Positions 9,390-19,053 of a stretch of DNA of 64,000 nt are shown here, piece by piece. Position 1 is the stretch's first letter; every line of letters starts with the position of its first letter. This stretch comes from Cryobacterium glucosi. Lineage in GTDB: Bacteria > Actinomycetota > Actinomycetes > Actinomycetales > Microbacteriaceae. Location of the stretch: positions 62,001 to 126,000 of the forward strand of contig NZ_SOFS01000043.1 in assembly GCF_004402235.1 (NCBI RefSeq), in the 5' to 3' direction. Under the pieces are notes generated by a model. The model did not search any database, was not told the origin of the DNA, and saw only the letters and a program-made list of their open reading frames with translations. The translations under genes and the position numbers were made by a program.

Positions 9390-10251
9390 CGGCGCAGTCA
9401 GGGCAGACGACGAGCTGTGCGCGGCAGGACGGCTCGCGGCAGTTCTGCATCCGGTTGGTCGCTGCCGCGCAGCAGGCGCAGCGGCCGAGGACCGCGGTGT
9501 CCCCTGCGAAGTCGACGGACATCCGCTGGTCGAAGACATAGAGCGAACCGTCCCAGAGACCGGCATTCCCGTAGGCCTCGCCGTACCCCACGATGCCGCC
9601 ATCGAGCTGGTAGACCTCGCCGAAGCCGCGGTCCTTCATCAGTGAGCTGAGCACCTCGCAGCGGATGCCGCCGGTGCAGTACGTCACGACCGGCCGGTTC
9701 TTGAGGTGGTCGTACCGGCCGCTGTCGAGCTCTGCGGCGAAGTCGCGGGTCGTCGCGACGTCGGGAACGACGGCGCCCCGGAAGCGTCCGATCTCCGCTT
9801 CGAAGGAGTTGCGGCCGTCGAAGAAGACCAGGTCGTCGCCGTGCTCGGCGGCGAGTTCGTGCAGCGCGGCGGGGGAGAGCCGGGTGCCGCCGCCCTGCAC
9901 TCCTGCCGCGGTGACCGTGAGGTCGCCGGGAGCGCCGAAGCTCACGATCTCCTCGCGCACCTTCACCACGAGGCGCGGGAAGTCGAGGCTCAGGCCGGCC
10001 TCGTCGAGCCCGGTGCCTTCGCTCCACCGGAAGTCGATGTCGTGGAACGCCGGGTACTCGCGCGTCTTCCGCACGTAGCGTTTCACGGCCGGGAGGTCGC
10101 CGCCGATCGTGCCGTTGAGCCCGTCCTTCGAGATCAGGATGCGGCCGCGGAGGCCGAGGGCTTCGCACAGGTCGCGCTGCCAGAGCCGTACGGCCTCGGG
10201 GTCGGCGAGCGGCGTGAAGACGTAGTAGAGCAGGATCTTCGGAATGGCCAC
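9358..10251 (-). CDS. trhO: tRNA uridine(34) hydroxylase (rhodanese-like)
   Basis: TrhO (formerly YceA) makes 5-hydroxyuridine at the wobble position of certain tRNAs. 297 residues, near family size. The N-terminal domain starts [13 protein letters not shown]; the rhodanese domain holds the active-site loop [11 protein letters not shown] at about residues 190-200. The C-terminal cysteine-rich tail (CACC, NCREPSC, VVCPDC) is a normal family feature. The 3' end overlaps the convergent LssY_C gene by 32 bp. Confidence 0.92.
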   Translation of the reverse strand: MAIPKILLYYVFTPLADPEAVRLWQRDLCEALGLRGRILISKDGLNGTIGGDLPAVKRYVRKTREYPAFHDIDFRWSEGTGLDEAGLSLDFPRLVVKVREEIVSFGAPGDLTVTAAGVQGGGTRLSPAALHELAAEHGDDLVFFDGRNSFEAEIGRFRGAVVPDVATTRDFAAELDSGRYDHLKNRPVVTYCTGGIRCEVLSSLMKDRGFGEVYQLDGGIVGYGEAYGNAGLWDGSLYVFDQRMSVDFAGDTAVLGRCACCAAATNRMQNCREPSCRAQLVVCPDCAATAPACPAHS

Positions 10252-10363
10252 CGCGCCATGTTACCCGTCCTGGTTCGGCATAACTCCTGCAGATTCCCGC
10301 GGTTGACGGCCGGCGCCCCGGAATCACGCGGCAGGAATTCCACCGCCGGGGAATGTGCAGGAG

Positions 10364-12064
10364 TCATGCCCAGGGGTTGGAGGACAGCCGGGTTTCCTCG
10401 AGGTCGAGCATGCGCTGGGCCCTCTCGATGAGGTGCGAGCCGTATGCCCCGGTCTCACGGGCGTCGAGCAGGGCGGCGCGCTCACGTGCGAGCACGTGCA
10501 GCCGCAGCGCACGGTGCTGGTGGTGCGGGGCGCCGGTGGCCGGGGCCGCCGTCTCGTCGAGCGCCTGTGCACGGCGGATGCTGTCCGCACGCACCCGGGA
10601 CAGCGCCTCCGCGGTGAACGGTTCACCACCGTCCTGCGCGAGCGCAGGGTTGCCGAGGCTCTCGAGACCGGCCGCGCTGATCTGGCCGACGAGGGCTGCG
10701 AAGCCACGCTGGTCATCCGCCTCGGCGCTTCCGGTGAGCCCGAGCCTGCGGATCAGCAGAGGCAGGGTGCCGCCCTGCACGAGCAGGGTCACGAGGGCAA
10801 CGGTGAACGCGATGAAGATCAGCTGCGGCCGGTAGGGGATGCCGGTCGGCAGCGACTGCGCGGCGGCGAGTGCGACGACGCCTCGCATCCCCGACCAGCC
10901 GAGCACAGCGCCGTCCCGCCAGCCGAGGCTCTCGACCGTCTGGAAGTCGAGGTCCGCCCGCTTCCTGGTCAGCCTCCTGTGGGCCCTGGCCTGGGCGACG
11001 TCCTCGTGCCTGGCCGTGCGCAACCGCCGCAGTGCGGAGTCGACCTCCCGGCCGCCGGCGCGGGCCCTCCGCTCTTGTCGTTTGAGCTGGGCGATAAGGG
11101 GGACGACGAAGGCGCCCCGGACGACGACGAGGACGACGGTCGCGAGAAGCCCGATGCCGACGGCCTCGATGACGCTGACATGGTCCTCGTGCACCTCGCC
11201 GACCAGGTATTTCAGTTCGAAGCCCATCAGGAGGAAGACGCCGTTCTCGAGCACGAACTGGATCGTCCGCCAGTTCACCCGTTCGCTGATCCGCACCTCC
11301 GCCGTGAAGACCAGCGGCCCCCGATGCCCGGTCACGAGCCCGGCGACGACGACGGCGAGCACCCCGGACGCGTGGACGTGGTCGGTCGGGATGAACGCGA
11401 GGAACGGCACCGCGAATGAGATCGTCGTGTTGAGTACGACGTTCCCCAGGCGCGACCTCAGCCACACGGTCAGGTGCCCCACGACGAGACCGATCCCGAT
11501 CGCGACTCCGACCGCGAACGCGAAGTCCCCGGCCACGCCGATCAGGGACACCCCGCCTGCCGTCGCCGCGATCGCACAGCGGAGCAGCACGAGGGCCGAG
11601 GCGTCGTTGAGCAGTCCCTCACCCTCCAGCAGGGTCACCACCCGGGGTGGAAGTCCCAGCCGGCGCCCCATCGAGGTCGCGGCGACCGCATCCGTCGGAC
11701 TCACGACCGCACCGAGCGCGAGGGCGCCGGGAACGCTGAGTCCGGGCAGTAGCCAGTGGAACAGTGCTCCGCTCGCGACGGCGCTCACGATCACGAGCAG
11801 CACAGAGAGTCCGGTGATCGCCGTCGCGTTGCGGCGGAAGTCGTGCAACGGCACGTTGACCGCCGCCGAATAGAGGAGTGGAGGGAGGACGACCGCGAGG
11901 ATGAGCTCGGGCGGGAAATCGAAGGCCGGTACGCCGGGGACGAGGCTCGCCGCGATCCCGATGAGCACGAGGAGGAGCGGGGCGGCGACTCCGAGCCGCG
12001 GCGCGATGACGGCAACCGACACGATGGTCAGGATGCCGAAGACGCCGAGAAGGGGATAGTCCAT
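10364..12064 (-). CDS. Na+/H+ antiporter, CPA1 (NhaP) family
   Basis: Membrane exchanger for monovalent cations against protons. 566 residues: about twelve hydrophobic helices in the first 410 residues, then a hydrophilic C-terminal tail. Signature segments are VLPPLLYSAAVNVP, AVVSPTDAVAATSMGRRLGLP and LEGEGLLNDASALVL, the last containing the ND pair of CPA1 electroneutral exchangers, and WSGMRGVVALAAAQSLP. Monocistronic as far as seen. Na+ or K+ preference is not decidable here. Confidence 0.92.
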   Translation of the reverse strand: MDYPLLGVFGILTIVSVAVIAPRLGVAAPLLLVLIGIAASLVPGVPAFDFPPELILAVVLPPLLYSAAVNVPLHDFRRNATAITGLSVLLVIVSAVASGALFHWLLPGLSVPGALALGAVVSPTDAVAATSMGRRLGLPPRVVTLLEGEGLLNDASALVLLRCAIAATAGGVSLIGVAGDFAFAVGVAIGIGLVVGHLTVWLRSRLGNVVLNTTISFAVPFLAFIPTDHVHASGVLAVVVAGLVTGHRGPLVFTAEVRISERVNWRTIQFVLENGVFLLMGFELKYLVGEVHEDHVSVIEAVGIGLLATVVLVVVRGAFVVPLIAQLKRQERRARAGGREVDSALRRLRTARHEDVAQARAHRRLTRKRADLDFQTVESLGWRDGAVLGWSGMRGVVALAAAQSLPTGIPYRPQLIFIAFTVALVTLLVQGGTLPLLIRRLGLTGSAEADDQRGFAALVGQISAAGLESLGNPALAQDGGEPFTAEALSRVRADSIRRAQALDETAAPATGAPHHQHRALRLHVLARERAALLDARETGAYGSHLIERAQRMLDLEETRLSSNPWA

Positions 12065-12199
12065 TGCTGGACCGTAGCGAGCCGGGCTGGACCCGACCGC
12101 TGTGCGACCTTGGCGGCGCCTGAGGATCTTCGAAGCGAGGACGCCTGGCGCCTAAACTGGGGGCAGCCCGCACAAGAACCCCCGCCGCCAGGAGGACCC

Positions 12200-12745
12200 A
12201 TGACCACCGCCGATCCGCTCGCCGTCTACGGCGAGGTGCCGCTCTTCACGCTCTCGAGCACGGATGTGACCGACGGGGCACCGCTTTCGGCCGCGCAGTT
12301 CGGCGAGGAAGCCGATGGCCTCGACCGGTCGCCGCAGCTGTCCTGGAGCGGGTTCCCCGCCGACACGAAGAGTTTTGCGGTCACTCTCTACGACCCGGAT
12401 GCCCCGACCGGCTCTGGCTTCTGGCACTGGGCGGTCTTCAACCTCCCGGCCGCCGTCACGTCCCTTCCCGCCGGAGCCGGCGCCCCCGGCGGTACCCAGT
12501 TGCCCGCCGGCGCGGTCACCCTGCCCAACGAGCTGCGGCTCACCTCCTTCATCGGTGCCGGCCCGCCGCCCGGAACCGGCACCCACCGCTATCAGTTCAT
12601 CGTGCACGCAGTGGATGTCCCCACTCTCGACCTCGACCCCGGGTCGACTCCCGCCGTGCTCGGCTTCACCCTCCGGTTCCACACCCTCGGCCGCGCGGTC
12701 ATCGAGGCGACCGGAGCATTCGGCGGGGCGGCGCTGCACCCCTAG
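12200..12745 (+). CDS. YbhB/YbcL (Raf kinase inhibitor/PEBP-like) family protein
   Basis: 181-residue soluble protein of the phosphatidylethanolamine-binding fold. The conserved block AVTLYDPDAPTGSGFWHWAV (DPDAP...HW) and the later GTHRYQFIVHAVD are diagnostic. The ATG at 12200 was chosen over upstream in-frame possibilities because AGGAGG sits at 12190-12195. Its function in bacteria is not well defined. Confidence 0.92.
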   Translation: MTTADPLAVYGEVPLFTLSSTDVTDGAPLSAAQFGEEADGLDRSPQLSWSGFPADTKSFAVTLYDPDAPTGSGFWHWAVFNLPAAVTSLPAGAGAPGGTQLPAGAVTLPNELRLTSFIGAGPPPGTGTHRYQFIVHAVDVPTLDLDPGSTPAVLGFTLRFHTLGRAVIEATGAFGGAALHP

Positions 12746-12841
12746 AAGGCCTGTCCCCGACAGGAACATGAGGGCTTCTCAGGTCGCTCACACGCGCGGG
12801 ACCTAGGTTCGTGCTGTGAACCAGATCCGCAGCACCCTCGC

Positions 12842-13822
12842 ATGACCGCAGGAACCACCCTGAAACCCCGAGAAACCAGCCTCCGCCGTGTGCCCGTATG
12901 GGTCTGGCGGGCCTTGATGATCCGGCTCTCACCCGGCGAACTGCACAAGTTCAACCTCCAGCCGATCGATACTGTGGACTACCACATCGACGTCGACTAC
13001 GTCGGGGATGAGAGCCGTGACCACCGGCTCGACGTGATGGTGCCGCACGACCCTGCCGGGCCGCTTCCGGTCTACGTGTACTTCCACGGGGGCGGCTGGA
13101 CCTCCGGCGACAAGGCGCCGCTCACCAAGTACTGTGCGAGCCAGGCCGCAGACGGCATGGTCGTCGTCAACGCCAACTACCGGATGGCCACCCGGTTCCA
13201 GCTCAGGCACATGCTCGAGGACGGCAATGCGGTGCTCGACTGGGTGGCCCGCAACATTGCCGACTTCGGCGGGGACCCCACCCGGATCGTGCTCGGGGGG
13301 GATTCGGCCGGCGGTCACATCGCGGCGCTCCTGGCGGCATCCGCTTTCGAGCCGGAGCTCGCGGCCCACTACGGCATCGAACCCCACGTGGATCCGGGCA
13401 ACCTCCGCGGTCTCGTGCAGCACTGCAGCATCGCCGACCTCTCGGTGATGTTCGAGCGCGGCTTCGTGCTGAGCCTCAACTTCCTGCGCATGCTGCTGCC
13501 CGAGCGGGGGCGCGGAGTCGTGCTGCGGGCCGCGGCGCGGTTCATGAACCCGATCGAATGGCTCGACAGCGGGTTCCCTCCGGTCTTCGTCACGACGAGC
13601 GAACGGGACTACTTCTACCGGGCGAACCTGAACTTCATCGCGGCGCTCAAGCGCAGGTCGATTCAGGTGGACAGCCTGATCTACGACCGGCGACAGGCGA
13701 ACACCCATCACACCTGGCAGCAGGACGCGCGGCATCCGGAATCGCAGGAGGTGTACCGCCGTCTCGGCGCGTTCGTCCGTCGCGTCGCGGCCCTGCCCGT
13801 CCCGGTCCCCGTCGCCGTCTAG
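12842..13822 (+). CDS. Alpha/beta-hydrolase, carboxylesterase of the HSL type
   Basis: 326 residues. Oxyanion-hole motif HGGGW at about residue 81, nucleophile elbow GGDSAGGH at about 154, an acid candidate in TSERDYFYR and a histidine in NTHHTW complete the catalytic triad of hormone-sensitive-lipase-like esterases (family IV). The substrate is unknown; a small ester or acyl group is likely. Upstream gap 12746-12841 has a small hairpin CCTGTC-CCC-GACAGG at 12754-12768 (approximate) and no gene. Confidence 0.88.
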   Translation: MTAGTTLKPRETSLRRVPVWVWRALMIRLSPGELHKFNLQPIDTVDYHIDVDYVGDESRDHRLDVMVPHDPAGPLPVYVYFHGGGWTSGDKAPLTKYCASQAADGMVVVNANYRMATRFQLRHMLEDGNAVLDWVARNIADFGGDPTRIVLGGDSAGGHIAALLAASAFEPELAAHYGIEPHVDPGNLRGLVQHCSIADLSVMFERGFVLSLNFLRMLLPERGRGVVLRAAARFMNPIEWLDSGFPPVFVTTSERDYFYRANLNFIAALKRRSIQVDSLIYDRRQANTHHTWQQDARHPESQEVYRRLGAFVRRVAALPVPVPVAV

Positions 13823-13832
13823 GGACGGCGGG

Positions 13833-14471
13833 TCAGCTCTGGGCGCCGGTCGCGGCGAGGACGCCGCCGAGGCCGATCATCATGACCCCGCCGCCCGCTG
13901 AAAGCTTCTCCAGCCGTTTCGGCGACTTCGCGAACCGGTCCCGCGCCGAGCCGGCGGCGATGGCCCAGACGCTGTCTCCGGCGAGGGCGAGCACCACGAA
14001 GACCGTGCCGAGGGTGAGGAGTTGCAGCGGCACCGCGCCCGCACGGTAGTCGACGAACTGGGGAAGCACGGCGACGAAGAACACGATGGACTTGGGGTTT
14101 GTGGCGCCGACGACCGACCCTTCGGCGAGCAGCCGCCACCACGGCCGGGCGACGAGCGTGACGCCGCGGGTCCGGGTGACCGCGCCGCGGTACCGGATCG
14201 CGTGGATGCCGAGGTAGACGATGTATGCGGCCCCGACGACCTTGACGATCGTGAACACCACGATCGACTGGGTCACGATCGCGCCGAGGCCGAGCGCGAC
14301 GGCCGCGATGAGGGGCAGCATCCCGAGGGCGTTCCCGAGCACGCTCAGGAATCCGCCGAGGCGCCCGAGCGCCAGGGAGCGTCCGATCACGAACAGCACG
14401 GTCGGCCCCGGAAGCGCGATGAGGGCGACGGAAGCGAGCGCGAAGGTGAGCAGGTGATCGATCGGGACCAT
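13833..14471 (-). CDS. LysE/RhtB family amino-acid exporter
   Basis: 212 residues with about six hydrophobic helices. The N-terminal signature ALPGPTVLFVIGRSLALGRLGGF and the middle AAYIVYLGIHAIR and TNPKSIVFFVAVLPQFV are standard for LysE/RhtB exporters of amino acids or homoserine lactones. The stop lies 10 bp from the convergent esterase stop. The cargo is unknown. Confidence 0.9.
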   Translation of the reverse strand: MVPIDHLLTFALASVALIALPGPTVLFVIGRSLALGRLGGFLSVLGNALGMLPLIAAVALGLGAIVTQSIVVFTIVKVVGAAYIVYLGIHAIRYRGAVTRTRGVTLVARPWWRLLAEGSVVGATNPKSIVFFVAVLPQFVDYRAGAVPLQLLTLGTVFVVLALAGDSVWAIAAGSARDRFAKSPKRLEKLSAGGGVMMIGLGGVLAATGAQS

Positions 14472-14513
14472 ACCGGAATGCTACCCAATCGCCCGAGGCG
14501 TTAACATCGCAGG

Positions 14514-15077
14514 ATGCATATGCTGATCCGCACCCTCTTCCACGGCTGGCTGTCGAAGCGGGGCCCCCGCGTCGGGTCCTACGACGTCGTCAGAACCCGG
14601 TTCGTGACCCTCCCGACCGACCAGGACATCCTGCGGCACATGAACAACGGGGTGTACCTGTCGATCATGGACATCGCCAGGCTCGACCTGCTGCACCGTA
14701 CCGGCATCTGGCCGATCTTCACCGCACGCGGCTGGTACCCCGTCGTCGTGAGCGAGACCATCAGCTTCCGTAAATCGCTCACCGTCGGCCAGCGGTTCAC
14801 CGTCGAGTCGCGCATCCTCGGTTTCGACGAGAAGGCCGTCTACGTGGAGCAGCGCTTCGTGCGACCGGATGCCGACGGTAACCCCGAGATCCTCGCGCTC
14901 GGCTTCATCCGGGGCCGCTTCCTCAAGCGCAGCGGGGGCGTCGTCGGAATCGAGGAACTGCTCGCCGCCGTCGGACCGGCGCCCGCCGGCCTCACCGTCC
15001 CGGCGTGGCTGCTCGAGTGGAGCGCCGACGTCGCCCTGCCCGCGACCCGCGCGGCCGCGCCGAGTCTCTGGGAGTAG
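14514..15077 (+). CDS. Hotdog-fold acyl-CoA thioesterase (4HBT family)
   Basis: 187 residues. LRHMNNGVYLSIMDIARLDLL carries the hotdog central helix with the HMNN active-site signature; VVVSETISFRKSLTVGQRF follows. It probably hydrolyses an acyl-CoA or acyl-carrier thioester. ATGs at 14514 and 14520 are both possible starts. Divergent from the LysE gene with only 42 bp between starts. Confidence 0.87.
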   Translation: MHMLIRTLFHGWLSKRGPRVGSYDVVRTRFVTLPTDQDILRHMNNGVYLSIMDIARLDLLHRTGIWPIFTARGWYPVVVSETISFRKSLTVGQRFTVESRILGFDEKAVYVEQRFVRPDADGNPEILALGFIRGRFLKRSGGVVGIEELLAAVGPAPAGLTVPAWLLEWSADVALPATRAAAPSLWE

Positions 15078-15168
15078 CCGGCGGCAGCGGCCGTTTCGGC
15101 AGCGGGCACAGCAGCTTTGGCGCGCCGACGTCCGGGAGGGCTCGCACCCTCGGGGACGGTCGGCAGGA

Positions 15169-15702
15169 CTATGCGCGCGGCGGTGCGGGGACGGGAACGA
15201 CCGGGGGCTTGTCCGGGACGATGAGCTCGGAGTAGTAGAGCTCGTGCGCGCCCGCGTAGTGCTCGTGGCCGGGCACGGGGTGCCCCGTGCGCATCGCGAC
15301 GAGGCGATCCAGGTAGTAGTCCCAGAACGGCCCGACGCGTGCCGCATCCGCAGCGGAGTGCAGGCGCTGCCCGAGGGTGAGCGTGGTCATGCCCGCGCCT
15401 TCGACGAGGTGCAGGATCAGGTGCCTCGCCGCGTCCCCTTCGCCGAGGTTGATGGTGAACCGCTTCGGCGGGATGCACTTGAGGATCGTCACGTACGTCC
15501 ACTCGGCATCCGTTTCGGAGAGCTTGAAGCGCACGGCGCCTGTCTCCGGCGCACCGGTGTACGTGCCGATCCACCCGGCGAGGCCGCCTGGCCGGCTGAC
15601 GCTCGCCCAGACGTCGTCGATGGGGGCGGTGAAGAGCCGATCGAGCATGAGGTACAGCCCGTCCTCGCGATGGGCAAGGCGACCGGTGGGTTTGGCTGAC
15701 AT
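15169..15702 (-). CDS. SRPBCC (AHSA1/START-like) domain protein
   Basis: 177 residues of the Aha1-like ligand-binding fold: FTAPIDDVWASVSRPGGLAGWIGTY near the N-terminus and VTILKCIPPKRFTINLGEG, HLVEGAGMTTLTLGQRL, FWDYYLDRLVAM later. Such proteins bind hydrophobic ligands or act as small stand-alone effectors. No specific role can be inferred. Confidence 0.85.
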   Translation of the reverse strand: MSAKPTGRLAHREDGLYLMLDRLFTAPIDDVWASVSRPGGLAGWIGTYTGAPETGAVRFKLSETDAEWTYVTILKCIPPKRFTINLGEGDAARHLILHLVEGAGMTTLTLGQRLHSAADAARVGPFWDYYLDRLVAMRTGHPVPGHEHYAGAHELYYSELIVPDKPPVVPVPAPPRA

Positions 15703-15827
15703 GGGGACCTCCGCGATGAGTGAAACACGAGCCGTGCCTTCAGGCTAAACCCGTTGGGCGTCCCCGTGCCACAGCATCGCCCGACGGCTCCGTCAGCGAG
15801 CCCCCGGCCGCGGGTTCGGCCGTCGTT

Positions 15828-17444
15828 TCAGTCGTCGAGCTCTGCCTCGAGGACCGCCATTGCGGCGTTGTGCCCGCCGATGCCGCTGACCCCGCCGCCG
15901 CGCCGGGCGCCCGCGCCGCAGACCAGGATGCGCGGGTGCCGGGTCGCGACGCCCCAGCGCTCCGCCGCGGTGTCCCTCGGGGCGTCGTCGTCGAGGAACG
16001 GCCACTCGAGGGGACCGTGGAAGATGTTCCCGCCCGGCATTGCGAGGGCGTGTTCGAGGTCGAGGGTCGTCTTCGTCTCGATGCAGGGCCTGCCGGCGGC
16101 ATCGGTCAGCATCAGGTCCTCGATCGGCTCGGCGAGAACCGAGTTGAGCGAGGCGAGCACGGCCTCCTGCAGCCTCGTCCGGGTGGCGTCGTTGTTCTCG
16201 TCGCTCAGCCAGCGGTTCGGCGCGTGCAGGCCGAAGACGGTGAGGGTGTGTGCGCCGGATGCCGCGAGTTCCGGCGAGAGGATGCTCGGGTCGCTCAGGG
16301 AGTGGCAGTAGATCTCGCACGGCAGCCGGTCCGGGATGATCCCGCGGACGGCCTCGTCGTACGCGCCTTCGAGCTGGGTGTACGTCTCGTTGATGTGGAA
16401 GGTTCCGCCGAACGCAGCCTCGGGGGAGACCGTCGTGTCGCGGAGCCGCGGCAGCCGGCGCAGCAGCAGGTTGACCTTGACCTGGGCGCCCTCCGGCTTC
16501 GGGAGGGCCCCTGGCGCGTCCGCACGCGCGGCCCCTGTCGTGCCCCGGCCGCCGGCATCCGCTTCGAGGAGCTGCTCGAGCACCCAGGGGGCGACCCCCG
16601 AGAGCACGACCGTCCCGGCGACCTCGCGGATGCTGCCGCCGCGCCGGTAGCGCACGGTTCCGTCCGGGCTGACGCTCGTCACCTCGGCGTCGGTCACGAT
16701 CCGGGCGCCCGCCTGCCGCGCCGCCTTCTCGAGTTCGCCCGTCACGGCGCCCATCCCGCCGATCGGAACGTCCCAGTCCCCGGTCCCGTTGCCGATCACG
16801 TGGTAGAGGAAGCAGCGATTCGCGGCGAGGTCGCCCGCCTCCGCCGACGTGAAGGTGCCGATCAGGCCGTCGGTCGCGACGACGCCGCGCACGAGGTCGT
16901 TCGTGAATGCCTCGGTGATGGTCCGGCCGAGCGGATGTTCGACGAAGCGCTCCCACAGGGAGTCGTCGCCGAGCAGGCGCCTGGCCTCTGAGCGGGTCGG
17001 CAGGGGTTCGCAGACCGTGGGGAAGAGCGCCAGGGCGAGCCGCCCGGTGTCGGCGTAGAAGGCGGCCCAGGCGTCGGAATCGGCTCCGGCGCCGATCCGG
17101 TCGAAGCTCGCCCTGGTGGCTTCGGCGTCGCCGTTGTCGACGAGGAGGCCGCCGGCCGGGTCGGCCGGGTTCGGCGTGTATGAGGAGAAACGCCTGCGGG
17201 CGAGGTCGATCTCGAGGCCGAGTTCCTCGATGATCCGCTGCGGCAGCAGGCTGACGAGGTAGGAGTAGCGCGAGAGGCGGGCGTCGACGCCTGCGAACGC
17301 CTCGGCGGAGACCGCGGCACCGCCGACGTGTTCCGCGCGCTCAAGCACGATCACGCTGCGGCCGGCGAGGGCGAGGTACGCGGCGGCGGTCAATCCGTTG
17401 TGGCCGCCGCCGACGATGACAACGTCATGAGTGGGTTCCGTCAC
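15828..17444 (-). CDS. FAD-dependent oxidoreductase, phytoene-desaturase/PYROXD2-like
   Basis: 538 residues. The dinucleotide-binding N-terminus is VVIVGGGHNGLTAAAYLA (GxGxxG) followed by an ADP-binding ERAEHVGGAA stretch. YHVIGNGTGDWDVPIGGMGAV and the C-terminal ILVCGAGARRGGGVSGIGGHNAA match the amine-oxidase/phytoene-desaturase superfamily branch that includes PYROXD2. No carotenoid genes are adjacent, so a carotenoid role is not supported. Confidence 0.87.
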   Translation of the reverse strand: MTEPTHDVVIVGGGHNGLTAAAYLALAGRSVIVLERAEHVGGAAVSAEAFAGVDARLSRYSYLVSLLPQRIIEELGLEIDLARRRFSSYTPNPADPAGGLLVDNGDAEATRASFDRIGAGADSDAWAAFYADTGRLALALFPTVCEPLPTRSEARRLLGDDSLWERFVEHPLGRTITEAFTNDLVRGVVATDGLIGTFTSAEAGDLAANRCFLYHVIGNGTGDWDVPIGGMGAVTGELEKAARQAGARIVTDAEVTSVSPDGTVRYRRGGSIREVAGTVVLSGVAPWVLEQLLEADAGGRGTTGAARADAPGALPKPEGAQVKVNLLLRRLPRLRDTTVSPEAAFGGTFHINETYTQLEGAYDEAVRGIIPDRLPCEIYCHSLSDPSILSPELAASGAHTLTVFGLHAPNRWLSDENNDATRTRLQEAVLASLNSVLAEPIEDLMLTDAAGRPCIETKTTLDLEHALAMPGGNIFHGPLEWPFLDDDAPRDTAAERWGVATRHPRILVCGAGARRGGGVSGIGGHNAAMAVLEAELDD

Positions 17445-17510
17445 GCCTCGAGACTAGCAACGGGTGCCGCAGCGTGCGGGCCGGCGCGGGACATCCGGCC
17501 CGGACGGCGA

Positions 17511-18446
17511 TCAGGGAACGATGTGCCCGGCGGCGCGGAACAGCTCGTACCACTCGGCCCTGGTGAGGGTCACATCGGATCCCTGGGCCGCCCCGGTGAC
17601 GCGTCCGGGGGTGGTGGTGCCGAGAACGACCTGCATCCTGGCGGGGTGGCGGAGGATCCAGGCGGTCGCGATGGCGATCGGCGGGACGCCGTAGTGGGCG
17701 GAGAGCCTGTCGATGACGGAGTTGAGTTCGGGGTACTCGGGAGAGCCGAGGAAGACCCCCGTGAAGAAGCCGGCCTGGAACGGCGACCATGTCTGGATGG
17801 TGATGTCGTTCAGGCGGCAGTAATCGACGATTCCGCCCCCGTCGCGGGTCACGGCCTGCTCCTGCCCGCTCATGTTCGCGGCGACCCCCTGCGCGATGAT
17901 CGGCGCATGCGTGAGCGAGAGCTGCAGCTGGTTGACGACGATCGGCTGGCGCACGTGCTTCCGGAGCAGGTCGATCTGGCGCGGTGTGTGGTTCGAGACG
18001 CCGAATGCCCGGACCTTGCCCGTGGCTTCGAGTTCGTCGAACGCGCGGGCGACCTCCTCGGGTTCGACGAGGGCGTCGGGGCGGTGCAGCAGCAGGATGT
18101 CGATGTGGTCGGTCCGCAGGGCTGCGAGGGACCCCTCGACGGATTCGATGATGTGCTCGTAGGAGAAATCGAAGTACGGCCCGTCCCCGACGATTCCCGT
18201 CTTGGTCTGGATCGTGATCTCGTCACGCTGGGAGGGGGTGAGCTGCAGCGCCTCCCCGAAGCGGCGTTCGCAGCCGTGCAGTTCGGAGCCGTAGATGTCG
18301 GCGTGGTCGAGGAAGTCGATCCCGGCGTCGCGGGCGGTGCGCACGAGTTCGCGGACCTCGTCGTCGCTCTTCTCCTGGATGCGCATCAGGCCGAGGATGA
18401 CGTTCGGAGCGACGATATCGGTGCCGGGCAGGGTGAAAGTCTTCAT
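17511..18446 (-). CDS. Aldo/keto reductase
   Basis: 311 residues forming a TIM barrel. Catalytic-type residues appear in GIDFLDHADIYG (Asp and Tyr) and ILLLHRPDAL (His); IQTKTG supplies the lysine strand. The pattern is nearest to the YdhF/oxidoreductase group. Reduces carbonyls with NADPH; substrate unknown. The 147 bp upstream (18447-18593) contain its promoter region and the 3' end of the lipoprotein gene. Confidence 0.9.
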   Translation of the reverse strand: MKTFTLPGTDIVAPNVILGLMRIQEKSDDEVRELVRTARDAGIDFLDHADIYGSELHGCERRFGEALQLTPSQRDEITIQTKTGIVGDGPYFDFSYEHIIESVEGSLAALRTDHIDILLLHRPDALVEPEEVARAFDELEATGKVRAFGVSNHTPRQIDLLRKHVRQPIVVNQLQLSLTHAPIIAQGVAANMSGQEQAVTRDGGGIVDYCRLNDITIQTWSPFQAGFFTGVFLGSPEYPELNSVIDRLSAHYGVPPIAIATAWILRHPARMQVVLGTTTPGRVTGAAQGSDVTLTRAEWYELFRAAGHIVP

Positions 18447-18593
18447 GTGGATTCACGCTAGGCGAGGCGGGTACAGAAGTAAAACAACTGACGGTGATGC
18501 GATTGAGAAGGGCGAACGATCAATGTGTCGGCCGGGGCGGCGCGGTCGCCAGCGCCGCTCACCGCGGTCGCTGCTCCCCGCTGGCGTTGCCGA

Positions 18594-18986
18594 TCAGGTC
18601 GGGTTGCTCGTCGGCTGGCGTTCGAGGGTGCCGATCTCTTTCCCGCCCTGGTCCGTGAGGGTCATCGTGGAGCCGTCGATGGTCGCGGACGTCGCGGATC
18701 CCAGCCAGGTATCGACACCCTCGCAGGCCATCAGGGTCGAGGCGATGGGCCCGAACTCGATCCGGTCCCCGCTCGTCTTCCAGGTGCCCACGAGCCGGTT
18801 GCAGCCGTCGGTGCCCGAGAGCGAACGGTCCTCGTGGAGCTCGAGGCTCGGCATCCGCGTGGCGTTGGGGTCGCCCCAGACGCCTGTCGCGGCGCTTTCG
18901 GCGGATGCCCCGCACCCGGACAGCGCGACGGCGACGCTTGCCGCCGCCGCGCCCACGAGAATTCGGCGGGCGAGGATGGTGATCAC
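18594..18986 (-). CDS. META-domain (HslJ-like) lipoprotein
   Basis: About 130 residues. The signal sequence has an RR pair, a hydrophobic core and a lipobox VALSGC, so it should be lipid-anchored outside the membrane. The mature part has GTDGCNRLVGTW and STLMACEGVD, the cysteine-containing core of the META/HslJ domain. GTG at 18986 was chosen because GGGAG lies five bases upstream; ATG at 18998 and GTG at 19025 are in-frame alternatives. Function unknown; META proteins are linked to envelope stress and heat resistance in other bacteria. Confidence 0.78.
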   Translation of the reverse strand: MITILARRILVGAAAASVAVALSGCGASAESAATGVWGDPNATRMPSLELHEDRSLSGTDGCNRLVGTWKTSGDRIEFGPIASTLMACEGVDTWLGSATSATIDGSTMTLTDQGGKEIGTLERQPTSNPT

Positions 18987-19053
18987 GGATGCTCCCATTC
19001 CGCACGCTGTCGCGGGCGTGCTCACCCCATTGAAGGCCCGCCCGTGACCATCG